NCBI GenBank assembly: GCA_022497145.1
Contig: MU385912.1
Span: forward strand, 1 to 64,000
Length of the DNA stretch: 64,000 bases
From: Rostrohypoxylon terebratum
Lineage: Eukaryota; Ascomycota; Sordariomycetes; Xylariales; Hypoxylaceae
Direction: 5' to 3'
This document shows, one piece after another, positions 11,969 through 25,411 of this stretch. The stretch's first letter is position 1. Each line of letters opens with the position of its first letter. The translations under genes and the position numbers were made by a program. Below the pieces are notes generated by a model. That model saw only the letters and a program-made list of their open reading frames with translations. It had not been told where the DNA came from and made no database searches.

Positions 11969-14900
11969 ATTAGGTAATTGGCACTTTTGTCTGTCTGAAG
12001 AGATTGCCGATGCAGGAGAGAGGAGAAGTAGGGGGATTCTCTTAGAAGTACTAGAGCACGAAGCAGTAGAAAGTGTGTGTTCGGTTGATAGGATAGAAGA
12101 GGCGAGCTGGCATTCGAATCCTGTTCTATCAATAATCAGCGCCCTCTACAGTGCTGTATTCCGGAAGCAGTCAGTGCGCGCCTCGGCCGCAAGCGCGCCA
12201 TCCAGAGTCTTTATATAATAATCGTTGGCTCCGGGCAAGTGGGGGACCATTGCCGGCGGCACGGACGAATGTACACGTATCCGTCGTAACTCATTGCCAG
12301 CCAGCAGCGTCTTCTGCCGGCGAACCTTTTTCCCTTGGTGTGGTAGCGTAGACTAGTGTAGTGGTATTGTAGAGTCCAATTGTAGAATCTGATGGTGGCT
12401 AAGCGACTTGGAATATTTTCTCAACCGCGTCACTCGACTCGAGATTTGGATATTTCTTTCTTGTGCGAAAAGACAGTACGTATGGTAGAACCATGACCAT
12501 ACCATAGCCATGGCCACGGTCATAGCCAAAATGACACGAAATTCTCCTAAAATAATACCCGTATAATTATTATATTCCTTGAAAATGTCTCTGCCACCAT
12601 GCCATGTCCTTCGTCACGTAAGTCACCGAAAAGAGAAGGCTTAGAAGTTGATTTTCCTCTCCTACTTCGTACCCCTTGCCCCCTTTATCCTTTATCCTTT
12701 ATCCTTCTCATCCTATCCTCCATTATCTCCTATCACCCTAATCACCCTATCACCTAGTCTTTCGACGAGAACTTCAAATTTGAATGCGTAAACCGGCGGC
12801 GGTATCGGCATTTCAAGTATCGTGTGTTGAGATGATTACCGCATTTATTGAAAGACTGTGTGCATAGTCACACGGGGATGAAAAAAAAAGTCGTATGCAA
12901 AGATGGGGGGAGGGACCCTGAATTTGTTTATGATAGGATAAGAGCCTCGGTGCAAGCTCGGCCAGGGCGGCTGGCGATGATGCAAGAATCATGCTAAGAA
13001 ACTTGACAGGCACTGACCGCTAAAACAGGAGAGAGAGGGCAGGGTCCTCGGGAGCGAGAAAAAATCTCACATTAAACCTGAAGGGGTAGTAAATACCCTG
13101 ACAGCCTACCCTGACGCCAGCCACGGTACTGTGCTATTTTCCTTGGCACGGTCGCATTGATGCATGATAGTTAAGCTGGATAATTGCAAGAGACGATCCC
13201 TAAATCCGTCCATGTATCTAGTTACTTGTCTAGGTAGTTACTTGTTGCCTCTGTACCTTTTTCACCTTGTCTATTTACGAAGTATGAGTGGCCGATAGTA
13301 AATGATGATGAGAGTCTGAATAAGAATTACCTACCTACTCTACGCAATTCTTGACCTACCTTGTATTGCGTAAGATCAGCAAGGCAACCTGGATGAATAA
13401 TCAAAGAATACGATGCTAAAAGTTCCTTCATATACATAAGACATGGCTGAAGGCTGTATACCCCTTTTTTTTTATTTTTATGGGTTTATTTTAAGAAAGT
13501 TTTGTAGTTGTTTTCGACTTTTGCTTCCTGCTGACCGGAAGAGGCGTTTTTTTGAAGCTTTCACGGGCCGCCTCTCATATTTTTATTCTTCGCCGGAAAG
13601 GATTCCTCGCCAATATTCTTCGCTGGTCCGGCGGATACCCGGCTCTGTGCAGGGTCCTCCTTGTGACATGGTTACGCCAGAGCCACCAATGATGATTGGA
13701 AAACATAGGTGCAGTAAAAAAAGAGAAAGATACATTCGTACCTCTCAATATTTTGCATGTACCCCGACACCCTTGATGAGTGAGTATAGCGCACGCGTGG
13801 CTATGTACTTGTAGGCAGTACCGATACTTGATTTTCAAATTGCATAGGATCCTCGACCATATACTCCAATACTGCCGCATACACAATGAAATGGCATTGA
13901 AGGCATAGGAATCAGCGAATGGCCGAATAGGATCAAGATCACCTGAACTTTCGAACGTTACGTCTCCGAGACAGTTGCTTCCCAACAATGCTTATTATCG
14001 TGACTATCGTCATTCTCACTCGCCAAATATGGCTCGTGGTGGACGCAAATCAAGTATTATGAGTTCAGGAAGGGTAAGGGATGATAGTGATAGTGACAAT
14101 GACGACTGGAAAGGGTTTGTTATGTATCCATCTGGAAATGGATGGGTGTACTCTGGCATGTTTTCGAAATTCGGTCATCTTCACGAGCAATTGCTTTGTG
14201 TGATGGTAGGTTTGCATATGTCGGCGTGCTTATCATGTATGTGTACCTTGTGCGTATGTACAGCGTCGTACATAGGTCGAGGATAGGTTGTATGGAATCA
14301 AGTGGAAGACCTATGATATGAATAGGTATGCTGTATGTAGGGCCTAGGATATGTATGCTAGGTATGATACCTATGATACCTATGAAGTAGTAAGAGAGAA
14401 AGTTCGTAGCACTAAGCTAGGTAATCCACGATGCCTAACTGCTTACTTGCGTCCTACGAGATGCGACTCGTCTTTTCATCCCATTATCAACGAGAATTCT
14501 CTGTAGTCCTCATCCCTGTCGCACAATCAACAAACTACACCTCGATCCTGCACTACTGCGCGGCAGGTTTCCAAACTCGGTCGCCAAGAAGATAAGAAAG
14601 CGCTCAAGTCGAGCTTGATGACCGTTTCGAAACTCGGAAGTTGAAGAGTCGAGATAGAAACAGAGGAATGACTTGTTGTAGCAATAATCAATGCTACGCG
14701 TAATTATTGGAATTCGGATATGTCGTGGCTGGCTGACTTTGCGCATTCGCTAGTGTTGAGGAAGCACATGCTTATGGATACTAGGAAATATGTAGATGAT
14801 GCTAGATGACAAAATGCCATGTGGGAGGTGGGACTCCCGCCGCTTAGGGTGAACTTACGACATCTTGATGAAAAGAGAATTGAGTTGAGGTAGGTGTTTT

Positions 14901-15733
14901 CGTTCTTTTTTTGGTGACCTTAACCTTGCTGACTGGTTTCTTTGAACGGTTTTGGTGTTTTGATGTTTTGGGGGTTGGGCTCCAAGTCGTACACCACTCC
15001 TTTTTCAACGAAAAAGAATGAAAAATAAATAAAAATAATCATCCACGACATCCTAGCTATAGAAAAACCGTAGAAGAATTGGAGACAACATTTTGCCCTT
15101 TTAATATGGAGATTGTTGGTTACACAAGCTGGGTCCCCAAGCTACATGCCGTCTTGATTAATTCGTTAATTCGACAGCAAGATTCGGGGGACCATGTCGC
15201 GCATATTTTTTTTTCTCAGATCTGCCCACCGCCCACTGCCCACCTTTGGAGGCTGAAAGCTGAGGTGTCCACCTTGTGTAGCACAAAACCCGCAGGTATG
15301 GTCGAAGAAGGATGGTGGATGATTATATGGGGCTTCTTCCTAGCTGGAGATTTCCTAGGGATCGCCTCCGAGGTCCCAAACTACGACATCAGACTCCCAC
15401 GAACTCCACTCACCTTAACCTCTCTAGTTCGGTACAGATGGGAGGACACAAGTTAGCCTGGTTATGGTTATGCCTGTGTTATCCACTCAGGACCAGTGTT
15501 AGCCGATCGCTTATGTTCCGAACTTTTGTATTCAAAGACACGACGACGCGAATGAGGAAGGACTTTACCGACAAGACGGTGTATGTAATCATTATAAAAT
15601 ACAATACATACCACCCCCTATTATACATCATTTCGTATAACAAGTTTACTTGACAAAGTCTTTCGGAAATTGTAACGTAATATTAAATATTATTGACGAC
15701 TAGTACTTTACTAACTATTCTTAGAGGAGCAGA

Positions 15734-15886
15734 ATCTAAACAGGGACAAGGAGCTTCGGCAAGCAGGCATTCCCAGATGGTATACCGACGGTACGCCTTG
15801 CCTTGTTTGTGGTACTCCTGGCCTGCGTATTACATACACATTTGAGTCGTGCTTGAGGAACAATTTACTGTGTTGGTTTTGGTGAA
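15734..15886 (+). pseudogene. possible orphan exon or coding relic
   Basis: A plus-strand open stretch of about 50 codons follows a good acceptor-like context (CTAACTATTCTTAG, ending near 15734). It reads with plausible protein character, including RQAGIPRWYTDGTPCLVCG with a CxxC pair, and ends with a stop near 15886. No upstream exon in frame was found. It may be the last exon of a decayed gene, possibly the same relic as 16268-16665 downstream on the same strand. I do not recognise the family. Low confidence. Confidence 0.2.
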
Positions 15887-16267
15887 TATTTACAAAATTC
15901 TCAAAACTTAAAAGACTTCCCGAGACACAGCTTGATGAGATACAAACAACCACAGTGCTTACTTGAGAAATAGACCTCGTGCTGGGGCTTGGTGAACTTC
16001 ACTGTATGAATATACCCTTCTCTTGGAGTTAGGAAGGATAATGCCTTAATAGCTTCTAGGTACTCTATCGCAGTCATCTCGGCATGTTTTCCCACTGTCT
16101 TTCCAAATCCAAGAAACAATTACCGGCAATCTTGGCGAGACTAGGGGTGAACTAAGAATTTATTCGACGATTTCAAGCTCGTTTCGCTTGACTCGTTAGT
16201 ATGAGGTTCTACGTTTACCTACCTACTTAATAGCTGAAAAGTCCCGTCCAACGAAGTAGCTGACGAA

Positions 16268-16665
16268 ATGATTCTACCACGCTCAACGATTACTGCCTTT
16301 GAGGCCCTAGCTGCCCAGCATGAATCTCCTTACAAGCTCGTGAGTTCGTGAGACCTCTCGGTATTGCCTACGACGATGATCCTCTTAATGCAGATTACCT
16401 AAATATTCATAAGTCTGTAGCAGCCGTGGATCTACACTGGTTGTTACATCTCAGATCCTAGTCGCATGTGAGTGAACCCGAGAATGACTCCACCGCCTCG
16501 TCATTCTGGTTAGCGTTCGGCAATGGTACGCGGTCTAGTAGAAGTTTTCCTTGTCTCTTCGAACTCCTAGGAAAATTAAGAGATCTTGAGTTATCTTCTA
16601 CTAAGCCACCACCGCACCCAACCAAGATGACGAATCTGCCACGCTCGTCACTCAGTACTCGATAA
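16268..16665 (+). pseudogene. decayed protein-coding relic, family unknown
   Basis: Three consecutive plus-strand segments read like protein but in different frames. First, an ATG at 16268 opens ITAFEALAAQHESPYKL. Second, a shifted frame (about 16320-16460) contains REFVRPLGIAYDDDPLNADY and a Leu/His-rich stretch before a stop. Third, from about 16468, SEPENDSTASSFWLAFGNGT runs on with LFELLGKLRDL to a stop at 16665. No introns with canonical borders restore one frame, so frameshifts and stops suggest a dead gene. No domain is recognised. This is inference from protein-like composition. Confidence 0.25.
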
Positions 16666-19600
16666 CATTACTTGACCGAATAGAACTTGATGAAATAGAC
16701 CCTTTAGCCGGGAGAAAAAGGACTATCACAAGCTAAACTTTGAAAACACAAAACAAGCTAGAATTTCAAGAGATTATTCGAGAAATTGAACAATGCATCA
16801 AGCACCGCAAATCTGTACACTTTGGGTCGTTTGTCAGTCTATAGAGTCCTATAGAAATGAGATATAGAGGTTTACTATATTGAACAACAACCTGGTACCC
16901 TATAGGGAAGAACGCGGTAACCTTGAACTGCACGTACTCATGCATCAAACTGTGTTCGACGCAATCATGCATTGCATTTTTTTGAAGCCCAACTTCCTGG
17001 GCAGCTTCGCCTGATTCATACGTATTCATACATAGTCCGCTTGAGTCGCGCACACTACGGGTATAGTGCGGCAAGATATGAATTTGTGTTGGAGGGAAAC
17101 AAGCGGGAAACAAGCTTGTTGCGGGCGGGGGTTGAGACAGCATCTTTCCCATTTCTGAAACCCCTGAATAGATTAATCATGTCTCTCATCGAGGCAAGGA
17201 ACTTTGCAGTCAGAACCAACGCGTACTATACGAAAATATTACCTCGAAATAACCTCCGAGTAAGTACGCAGAATTTACATAGTAATGCATCCATCACGAG
17301 CCATGTAGGTATTTTTGCTCCCTTTACTATTTTTGAATAATAGTATGTATCGGTTACGAGTACGGCGGTAGAATGGATCATCGGGGAAGCTCACGTATCC
17401 TAGCCGGGAAAACGGACCCGTCTGATTCGATTGGCTGATTTCCGTCGTCCACCGCAGACGATCACCCAATGGATAATAAGAAAAGGATACGGGCTAGACT
17501 AGGCGCATATATGTACGGTATAGGTACTGCATAGTACCTAGTAGTATGCCAACAAATCAGTAAAACGCATTGACGGCTGATATTTGAGGCTCGTGTCTAA
17601 TTGGGCTATTCAATAATAGAAACGTATATCCGTGATGTACACTCATTTTTTTCGAATTATGATATCTCATCGTATGATTATGAAGAACGGTAAGTAATAA
17701 GTCGTTATGGTAGAAATGTCAAGTGACCCTGGAGGAGGACGAGAGGCATCGGAACTAACCGTCTTGTGTTCCAAGAGCGTGCATGGTTTGCATATCAGGT
17801 GTGATTGTATTAATTACATACCTGTTTCGGGTCCTCTGCTTCTTGAGTATACCAACAGACTAAGTAGGTATAGTAGGTACATACCATACATCATACGTAT
17901 GCATGAATTAGACAGAGGGGACAGAGGAGGTCTATCGTGAAAATATGGTACTGCTACGGTAGTAATGTACTATGTAAGTAGTGGTGTTTACGCTTCCATG
18001 GTTCGAGGACCGTGGATCAAGTGCTAGCGAATTGCCAATGGGGGGAATTTTAGATGTGGTCAACCCTGGTCTCCTGGAAAAATTAAAGACTGCCGGGTGA
18101 ATCGTGTTTGACTTGATCACGGTATACTGTATAGCATGTACCACAATGTAGGTATCTGGATATTACCTAGATGTATTAAGAATATCAAATAAAATAGAGA
18201 AATCCAAACTGTTGGATAGATACCTACCTACATACCTACTAGGTAGTATTCTTCATAGTAATAGAAGAAACACACAAACTTATTTCCAATCTACTACGTA
18301 CCTATTTATATATTATTATACCTAATTCCAAAGGTAGGTAAATAACCGTCGTACGTTTTCGTCTTATGTAATTTGCTATGGACGCAATCATAGCCCGTTT
18401 GATGATTTTACATCATACATCCTACCATGTACTACCTCTACATCCCACGTTCCCCAATCCCCATACTGGCCTCCAGACCTCTATCTATTTAAATAGTATA
18501 ACATCCCCTTACTACGTACGGTAGCAAACACACGACGGTCGTGTCGTGCAACTGTGCACACACAGACACACACACACATACACACACCTACAGACGCATT
18601 ACATAGGTATCTTGTCAACACGAGGGAAAGATATCATTCTTGCATCTGATCTGACCATCCAAAGTAGGTCAGAGGAAGCGATCGATGATTCAAAGTGATA
18701 ATTGAGCGATGCTACTAGGTGTGATATGTGGCTTAAGGCGGCGACAATAGGCGGTCCTATTAGGGCGGACGTCTCTAGCTGAAAGGGGGATCAATTGGTC
18801 AGGCTCCTCCGAACCAAGGCTTCCAGGGCTCGCGGTGTTCGACGACGCCTGCGAGTGCTGCGAGTGCTGCGAGGGTGGTGAGAAAGGCGAATCCGATTGA
18901 TCGCATACCTTCTTCCTACTTCTTCCTACGATCAAACCCTTCCATCCAACCTACATCTTGAGAGTACCTACATATCTTGAGTATCTTGAGCACATACGCC
19001 ACACATAGGACGTACATAAATATTACATTACCTTACATCAGCCATCGACGCATCTGAATTGTACATACATATAATAACCATATACCTACCTCCTATGTAG
19101 GCACATACCACCACACACCTTGAGGTAGCGTTGGCCATTCATCCATCCATTCTTCCACCCATGAATATGTGTACTGCAAAATGCCTTCGGATGTATGTAT
19201 CATGTAGGATACAGAAGATAGGTAAGATGTAAGATGTAAGATGTAAGGTGTAGAATGTAGAATGTAGAATGTAGGATATAGGATGTAAAATGTAAAGTAC
19301 ATGTAGGCCTTTGCAACTTACATACTACATAGTAGTCATGATTCCGGTCCATAATTACATAGGTCCTAGGAGTCATGTCGAGTGTATGTACTATGTAGTA
19401 TGTATGTAGGTTGAAGCATGTGTTAGTGTGTTCAAGGTTATGGGAATACAGGACTGGCTGTACACGTCGGAGATCCAAGTCAACCTTAGGATGAATACTG
19501 CTGTAAAAAACAACAACACTAAATATCTGAAGTATTACGCAGTAGTAAAAAATAGCTACGTAAGGTAGACGTGCAGCCAAAGGTCAGTACCTAAAATACC

Positions 19601-20400
19601 TAAGATGCCCTAAGATACAACTACGTAGCTAGTGTGGGTACTTTATTGTGACTTTGTGACTTGGTAACCTACGCTAATATTCCATTTAGTTTAGTCTAGT
19701 CCTATTCGATCCATTGACCCTTCCAATTGTTTCTTGCCTCTCTCTCTGCCTGTGCCTGCCTCCGCTGCAGCAAGTGGTGCGGTGTTGCGCTAGTGCAGCT
19801 ACCACAGTTTACCAGTTTACCAGTTTACCAGTCTACCTACCTAGTAGTCTACCAGTCCTGCGACTCCTGCCAGTCGACTCCTCTTTACTCCTCTGTCTGT
19901 GTGTGCCTGCCTGCCACAGAATTCGTTCGTGGCACTACCTTGTCAGGGTCCGTGCGCCCTGCATCGCTGCTAACATTGAAGCTACCTAGCTTCCCTCTAT
20001 ACTAGTGCGAATTACCAGAAGCCCTGGAAGGTTCAAAAGGTACTATGAATGTAGGTATTGCTGGTATTGATGGATGTAATAATGTATCATGTAGCACTAG
20101 TAGATGTAATATCGTTGATGTAGCATGTAGCCAACAGCGCGGCCTACCTAAACTAGACTTAGCTAAAATTCACTAAGCCTATCGGGTCTCTCTAACCTGT
20201 TGAAGTACTAAATCCCTGAGACCCACCATTGACCACCCCTGTCCATAATATACCTTTTATATGCATATTCCTGTGTAGTTCCATGCATTTACCCTTTTTG
20301 GCGCATAGCTCTGGTTTGTATCTGTACTTCATACTTTCCTACCGCAGTACATACCCTGACTCCTGCGTGTCAAGGTTCCCGACTCGCGAGACGACTCAAC
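16666..20400. other. gene desert, part 3
   Basis: No gene supported. Rich in TACCTACC/GGTAGGTA and TACATAGTA-type motifs, a CA-dinucleotide tract at about 18556-18590 and a 7-bp minisatellite at 19222-19298. Open frames such as 16972-17340 (plus) have no recognisable domain. Confidence 0.6.
19222..19298. repeat. 7-bp minisatellite, 11 units
   Basis: Eleven head-to-tail 7-bp units, starting as GTAAGAT and drifting through GTAGAAT to GTAAAAT. Neighbouring units share variants, as expected of growth by local slippage or unequal exchange. It is in gene-free DNA. Confidence 0.9.
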
Positions 20401-22409
20401 TGATACCTACTACTTTTACCTCCTAGGAATTGATGAAATGATTTGATCGTTGAATTACTTTCCTTCTCCCGCTTTCCAATTTCTAAACTTGGTATTTACT
20501 TTATTACCAACCTCGCTCTTGAGTAACTCGACACTTTTTTCACTTTTCTCTCTCCTCTCCTCTTTTTCCTCTTAACTCCATCAACTTAACCCGCCCGTTT
20601 TCCCGCTTCTTATCGACCAACAGAGGTTCTCCATCAACATTTAACAATAGTGGATTCCTCACCCATCAACGCGAATATCTACGACATTTCACCCGTTTTA
20701 GTTCCTGACCGCTTTGTAGGAAGAAGGGAAAAAATAAATAAAAAACGATTCGTGTCCACGTGCAGCCAAACCTCGAAGAGGGGCGAAATAAATAAATTCT
20801 AAGATTCCGGTACCTTGCTTGGTGGACCTCGGGTTTGATGTAAGTGTCCCTTTCCCTTCATATTTTTTTTCTTGTTTTTTTTTCCCGCCTTCCTCATAAT
20901 TTCTTATCATCGTTCGACGCGTTTGACGGCAAGGCAAGCACCAAGAGAAGCACGCACCCACCACCTTCTCACAGTACAAGGGGGAAAGTACACCCTAATA
21001 AAAAAAATCTTCTGTATTGCCACGGATTTGAATTTTTTTTCCACAATTGAAGTTTTCCCCTAGACTTGCCATTCCCATACAAATACAGTGTCCGCTCAAG
21101 GTACCCTCCCAAATCTCATATCTATCCGCCTTAAGGAAATCCGCATCCACCGCGTTTCCTCTTTTTACTTTCTATTTTTCCCTTTTACAACCTTTCCCAC
21201 TTCCCACTCTACCATTTCCCACCAAAGGCAAAAGCCCCCAAACCCAAACTTGACACACCCACCCACTTTGAAATTTGACTTGCATTTTGCATGCATCAAA
21301 AAAATCTCGACGAGTCACCGTCATTCATCCCTCATCAATCGCATCCACTTGTCTGCCGCGCCGCCAAATTCATTACGCCCACACACCAACGATTAAACGG
21401 TTCTTTTCGGCATTCCAAGCCCACTTTTCCTTTTCAGGCTTGGGTCTTGCGTTTTGTACCTGAACTTCGCTACCTCTCTACCTTGCACCTTGCATCTTGC
21501 TACATACCTCGCTACTAAGTTCTCTTAACCTTGCTACTTTGTTACCTCGTTCTCTGAGCTACAAGTACATAACCTAGACGAGACACGCAAGTTGATTTCT
21601 GACAAGGGACTAGTAACTTCAGGCGAACCAAAATAATAAATCCGACCGAAACAAAAAAAATTATTCATTATTCCCACGGTTCTTTTCCCGCTTAAGGAAG
21701 AAGGAGGAATAATAGTAATTTGATTCGGTTGAAATAAGAAGTCGCGACCACCACACCTCCCACCTCGAGGAACGTGGACCCAACTTCTCCACTTTACAAA
21801 CAACATTCGGACCCCATCAGTCCCATATTCTGCTGCTGGGTTTGGGAGCCTCACGAACGACTTTCCGTCCACCTTGCTCCATTCAATCCCCAATTCTACC
21901 CCAAAAACAACCTTCCCCTCATCACCGTTTAATTTTTTTTATCCTCCTCTTCCCGTTCCCGCCTTTCAGGCATCACATCGTCGAGTTTGCCATTGCGCGA
22001 TCAATCCACTATTCGCACTGGCGTCAACATCGACAACTTCAGGTCGGGTAAAAGGCGTGGAGGAATTTTTCAGGAAAACTCTTATCGGATAACTGATTTC
22101 CGCCAATTGACAACGAAAAAAAAACTACACAATAATCGTAGCAACGCGTTCAATCGGGTTGCCCCTCACACACAACTAACCAGCCCACATCGCGCGCATC
22201 CTCAAACTTCGTTGTACCTGCAAAGGAAAAGTTTTTTTTTCTCTTTTCGCGTCGACGCCTAGTTTAGAATCGGGCGACACTGAAGACATACTAAGGCACT
22301 ACTAAGAGGCAATTGAATCAATTGCAATCTCAAGAGACCTAGAATTGTTCAATTCGGAGCAATCGTGGCCTCAACTACAAACGCCACCCAAACAACTTTC
22401 TCGTAGGAT
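20401..22409 (+). promoter_or_regulatory. pyrimidine-rich promoter/leader of the zinc-finger gene
   Basis: About 2 kb upstream of the ATG at 22410 is strongly C/T-rich on the plus strand (for example 20520-20580, 20870-20910, 21180-21240, 21940-21970), typical of promoters and long 5' leaders of highly regulated fungal genes. Several ATGs with short open frames occur (for example 21275, 21842, 21987), so upstream ORFs could reduce translation if transcription begins early. No core element was identified with confidence; the transcription start is not visible. Confidence 0.45.
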
Positions 22410-25400
22410 ATGGACAGTGGCCCTTCAAACCCATACTCGTCTAACAGTATAGGCACATCAGGGTCGTCGTATCCATCACCAGCCGCCAACTCTCCCAACC
22501 AACTTCAACACGCCACTTCCTTCCAGCATACTCTGCCGCCTCTGCAGCACAACGCCCAGACTATGCAATCCATCTACGGTAGCCATCCGCACACTCCAAG
22601 GACGCCAGGCACTCCGAACACTCCTCAACCTCCTGCCATGAGCCAGTACCCTCCACCGAATTCCGGTCCCACTCGCGGTTCGTACATGATGCCTAATCAG
22701 TATCAGCAGCCGCAGCAGGGCTATCCCATATCGTCTTCGATGGTGTCTCAGACTTCCGTCGCGACTTCGCACCCCCAGCCTATCGCCCCGGCTCCGGCCG
22801 CGCGACCTCCTGTGCTCCGCCCCATGCCTGCGGGCGGGGTCATGCCGCAGCCTGGTTTGTCTTCCCCATACAGCGGAAGCCCCATGATGCCTCACCAACA
22901 GTCCCTGCTCCAGGACAGCGAGCAGCCAACTCACGTGGTAGGATCCCAGGGTCGCCGTGGTATTTTGCCCAGCGCCCCAGGCAGACCTGCCGCTCAGACA
23001 GGTAGCGGTGCTTCCAAGAATACAGTCATCCCACAGAAGGACGCAGACGGCAAATTCCCTTGCCCCCACTGTACGAAGACTTATCTACACGCGAAGCATC
23101 TCAAGCGCCACCTTCTCCGACGTAAGTCCCAATGGCCCACTGCGGGTATTCCCACCCCCACCACGCTAACTTTATCATGTCTTCAGATACGGGCGACCGT
23201 CCTTACATGTGCGTGTTGTGCCGTGATACGTTTTCGCGAAGTGACATTCTCAAGCGTCATTTCCAAAAATGCTCGATTCGACGAGGCAACCCGACCGGCG
23301 TGAGCCATCTGTCTCATCCTCAAGCACACGTTAAGAAGCAACAGCAGAATGCCCAAAAAGCTAACGAGGGCGACATGAGCCACATGAATGGCATGGCTAA
23401 CATGTCAGGTGATAATGTCGTCCACCCATTCGGTATGGTCCAGCTCCAAGATGGTATGGGAAACATGGCCAACGACCAGAACCAGCTTTCTAGATCGAGC
23501 AGCATGAGCCGGATGGACGATAACGGTAACCGAGACCGTAGAAGCATGACCGGCGGCTACAACGGCGACGTTTCTAACCCGATGACATCGAACATAAACC
23601 CTCAGTTGGCCAACTTCAATATGCCTCCGGGCCAGAACGGCATGCCCGGCATGTATGGAGGTTCGAGCTCTGATTGGACCCAAATGTTTCCACAGTCTGG
23701 TGCGCACCATGCCTACGTCAATCAGTACCCCCCTAATATTGGACAGAATCAGACCGCAATCAAAGCCGAGCCTAACCTCGCTTCCGAGAGACCCAACGGC
23801 ATACCGGGCATGGCCCCGAGCGATGTGAACGAGCAACGATCGCTATTCTTTTCGAACCTAGCCGTGCAGCCGTCGACCATCGATCCGTCCATCCAGCTCT
23901 CTTCTCAGATCCATCAATTCTTTCATCCGCCCGGTACCGTCGCCTCCAGCCAAACCGCCGGCCTTACCGATTTCTTTTCCCCTAACAACATTAGAAATTT
24001 TCTTGATTGCTACATCCATTTTCATGCCCATTTTCCCTTTTTACACATTCCCACATTTCGCATTATGGAGGCGTATACTGGTCTCATCGCTGCTACATGT
24101 TGTATCGGCGCCTGTTATTCTAAAAACGTTTCTGCCTCTAATGTCCGAGATATAATGAATTTTCTCACGATAGCACTCGAACGTGATTGCGACTTATTTG
24201 CCAGTGATGGCGCTCCGACTTCGTTCAAATTTAGTAACGGGAAGGACAAAAAGGATATTGAGCGGTTACAGGCACTGATTCTTATGTCGGCGCTCCTTAC
24301 TTGGCATGGTACGCCTGTCCAGCGTGAAAGTGCTAGGAGACTCTTTCCTCTGGTGGCGGATATTTCAAGAAGATTTGAGTTGCTACAAATTAAAAACGAT
24401 TCATTTCTCCGCAGCGTTTTTCATCAGCCGAAAATTCCTATCGAGGCTTTTAATCCTGGTCAGTTTGATTGGAGCGCATGGGTTGAGCAGGAATCGCGCG
24501 TTCGATTGATGTATATGGTGTATCTACTCGACGTGGCACGCGGTCTCTATTTCAACTGTGATCCTCAATTTGACAGCTTCGAGATTCAAATTCCTCTGCC
24601 TGCGGACGACGCAGCGTGGGAAGCACAGTCCGCGCTGGACTGCGCGCAGGCGCTTAGTTTATATGGTCCCGACTCGGCAAAGGAGAAAAATCCTGATGGG
24701 TCGCAACGCAGCAAGCAGCCTGAGTTGAACTTGACTCTCATCGCATTATTTAATTCATCGTATCAAATTCACCCCGGAAGCACAAATCTGTACGGAAAGT
24801 TCATCCTGATTCATGCAATTCTTGCCCAGATCAGACGCGCTCAGATTGAGGGGCGAATTCATGCATTGGATGGTTTTGCGACGCCGCTCTCACAAAATGA
24901 TTGGATCATTGCCAACGGGTCGGATGCAGGCAGTGGCAACGCGAGCGCCAATAACAGTGCAGCCGGCACTCCAGTGGCTGGTTTGTCAGCTCATACGTAC
25001 AAAACAATATGCAACGCATTAGACAAGTTTAAGACGTACTGGGACATGGACATGGCGATACAGTTCCCTCCTTCTGTGTCGAACCCTCGGCGATACGGGT
25101 TTTGTCGTGATGGGATACACTTTTTCTGGCTTGCAAAATGGATGATCAAGAATACCACAGCGGCGGATTTGCAAATGGCCCCGGATCATCGATTCCGGCA
25201 AGCCATGCAACAACTCAATTCCGTCAAGGCGTGGGTAATGTCGGATGGAGCTTCAAGGGGCGAGGAGCTAGGATCGGTCTCGGACATCGACAGCGACTAC
25301 GGGGTCTCGAACCTGACTGTCGACATGACGCAATTATTTAGACCCCTTCCTCTAATGTCGGCGATGGAATCTCCTGGCATGCCTACGGTCAAAACGGAAG

Positions 25401-25411
25401 TTTTAGGTTAA
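22410..25411 (+). CDS. C2H2 zinc-finger transcription factor with fungal regulatory domain
   Basis: Nuclear DNA-binding regulator. Two exons, 22410-23121 and 23187-25411, joined by a 65-nt GT-AG intron, give 978 residues. Residues 1-210 are Pro/Ser/Gln-rich and disordered. Finger 1 (about 216-238) has C218, C221, H234, H238; the join restores the linker HTGDRPY, which confirms the splice. Finger 2 (about 244-266) is C2HC (C246, C249, H262, C266). A Met/Asn/Gly-rich spacer follows to about residue 470. From about 500 a fungal-specific regulatory domain begins (FLDCYIHFHAHFPFLHIPTF, then helices to about 850). This architecture is shared with the AmdX-like group of ascomycete factors, but I cannot assign an orthologue or target genes. 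The upstream leader is long and pyrimidine-rich. The frame is intact, with no sign of decay. Confidence 0.93.

Larger units (their letters stand above)
11401..16267. other. gene desert, part 2
   Basis: No complete gene. Contains tandem repeats at 11498-11523 and 11926-11968, a pyrimidine tract at about 12655-12750, and a possible isolated exon at 15734-15886. Several 60-170 codon open frames (for example 11694-12218 plus and 13975-14286 plus) lack recognisable domains and are not supported by splice structure. Confidence 0.55.

Noticed and set aside
11694..12218. 174-codon plus-strand open frame in the desert
   Set aside because: Contains a 7-bp minisatellite, no recognisable domain and no coding-type codon choice.
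15079..15456. 125-codon plus-strand frame
   Set aside because: No domain, no splice partners, overlaps another frame of equal quality (15312-15653).
22476..23069. 197-codon minus-strand frame opposite the zinc-finger gene
   Set aside because: Antisense shadow of a Pro/Ser-rich coding exon.
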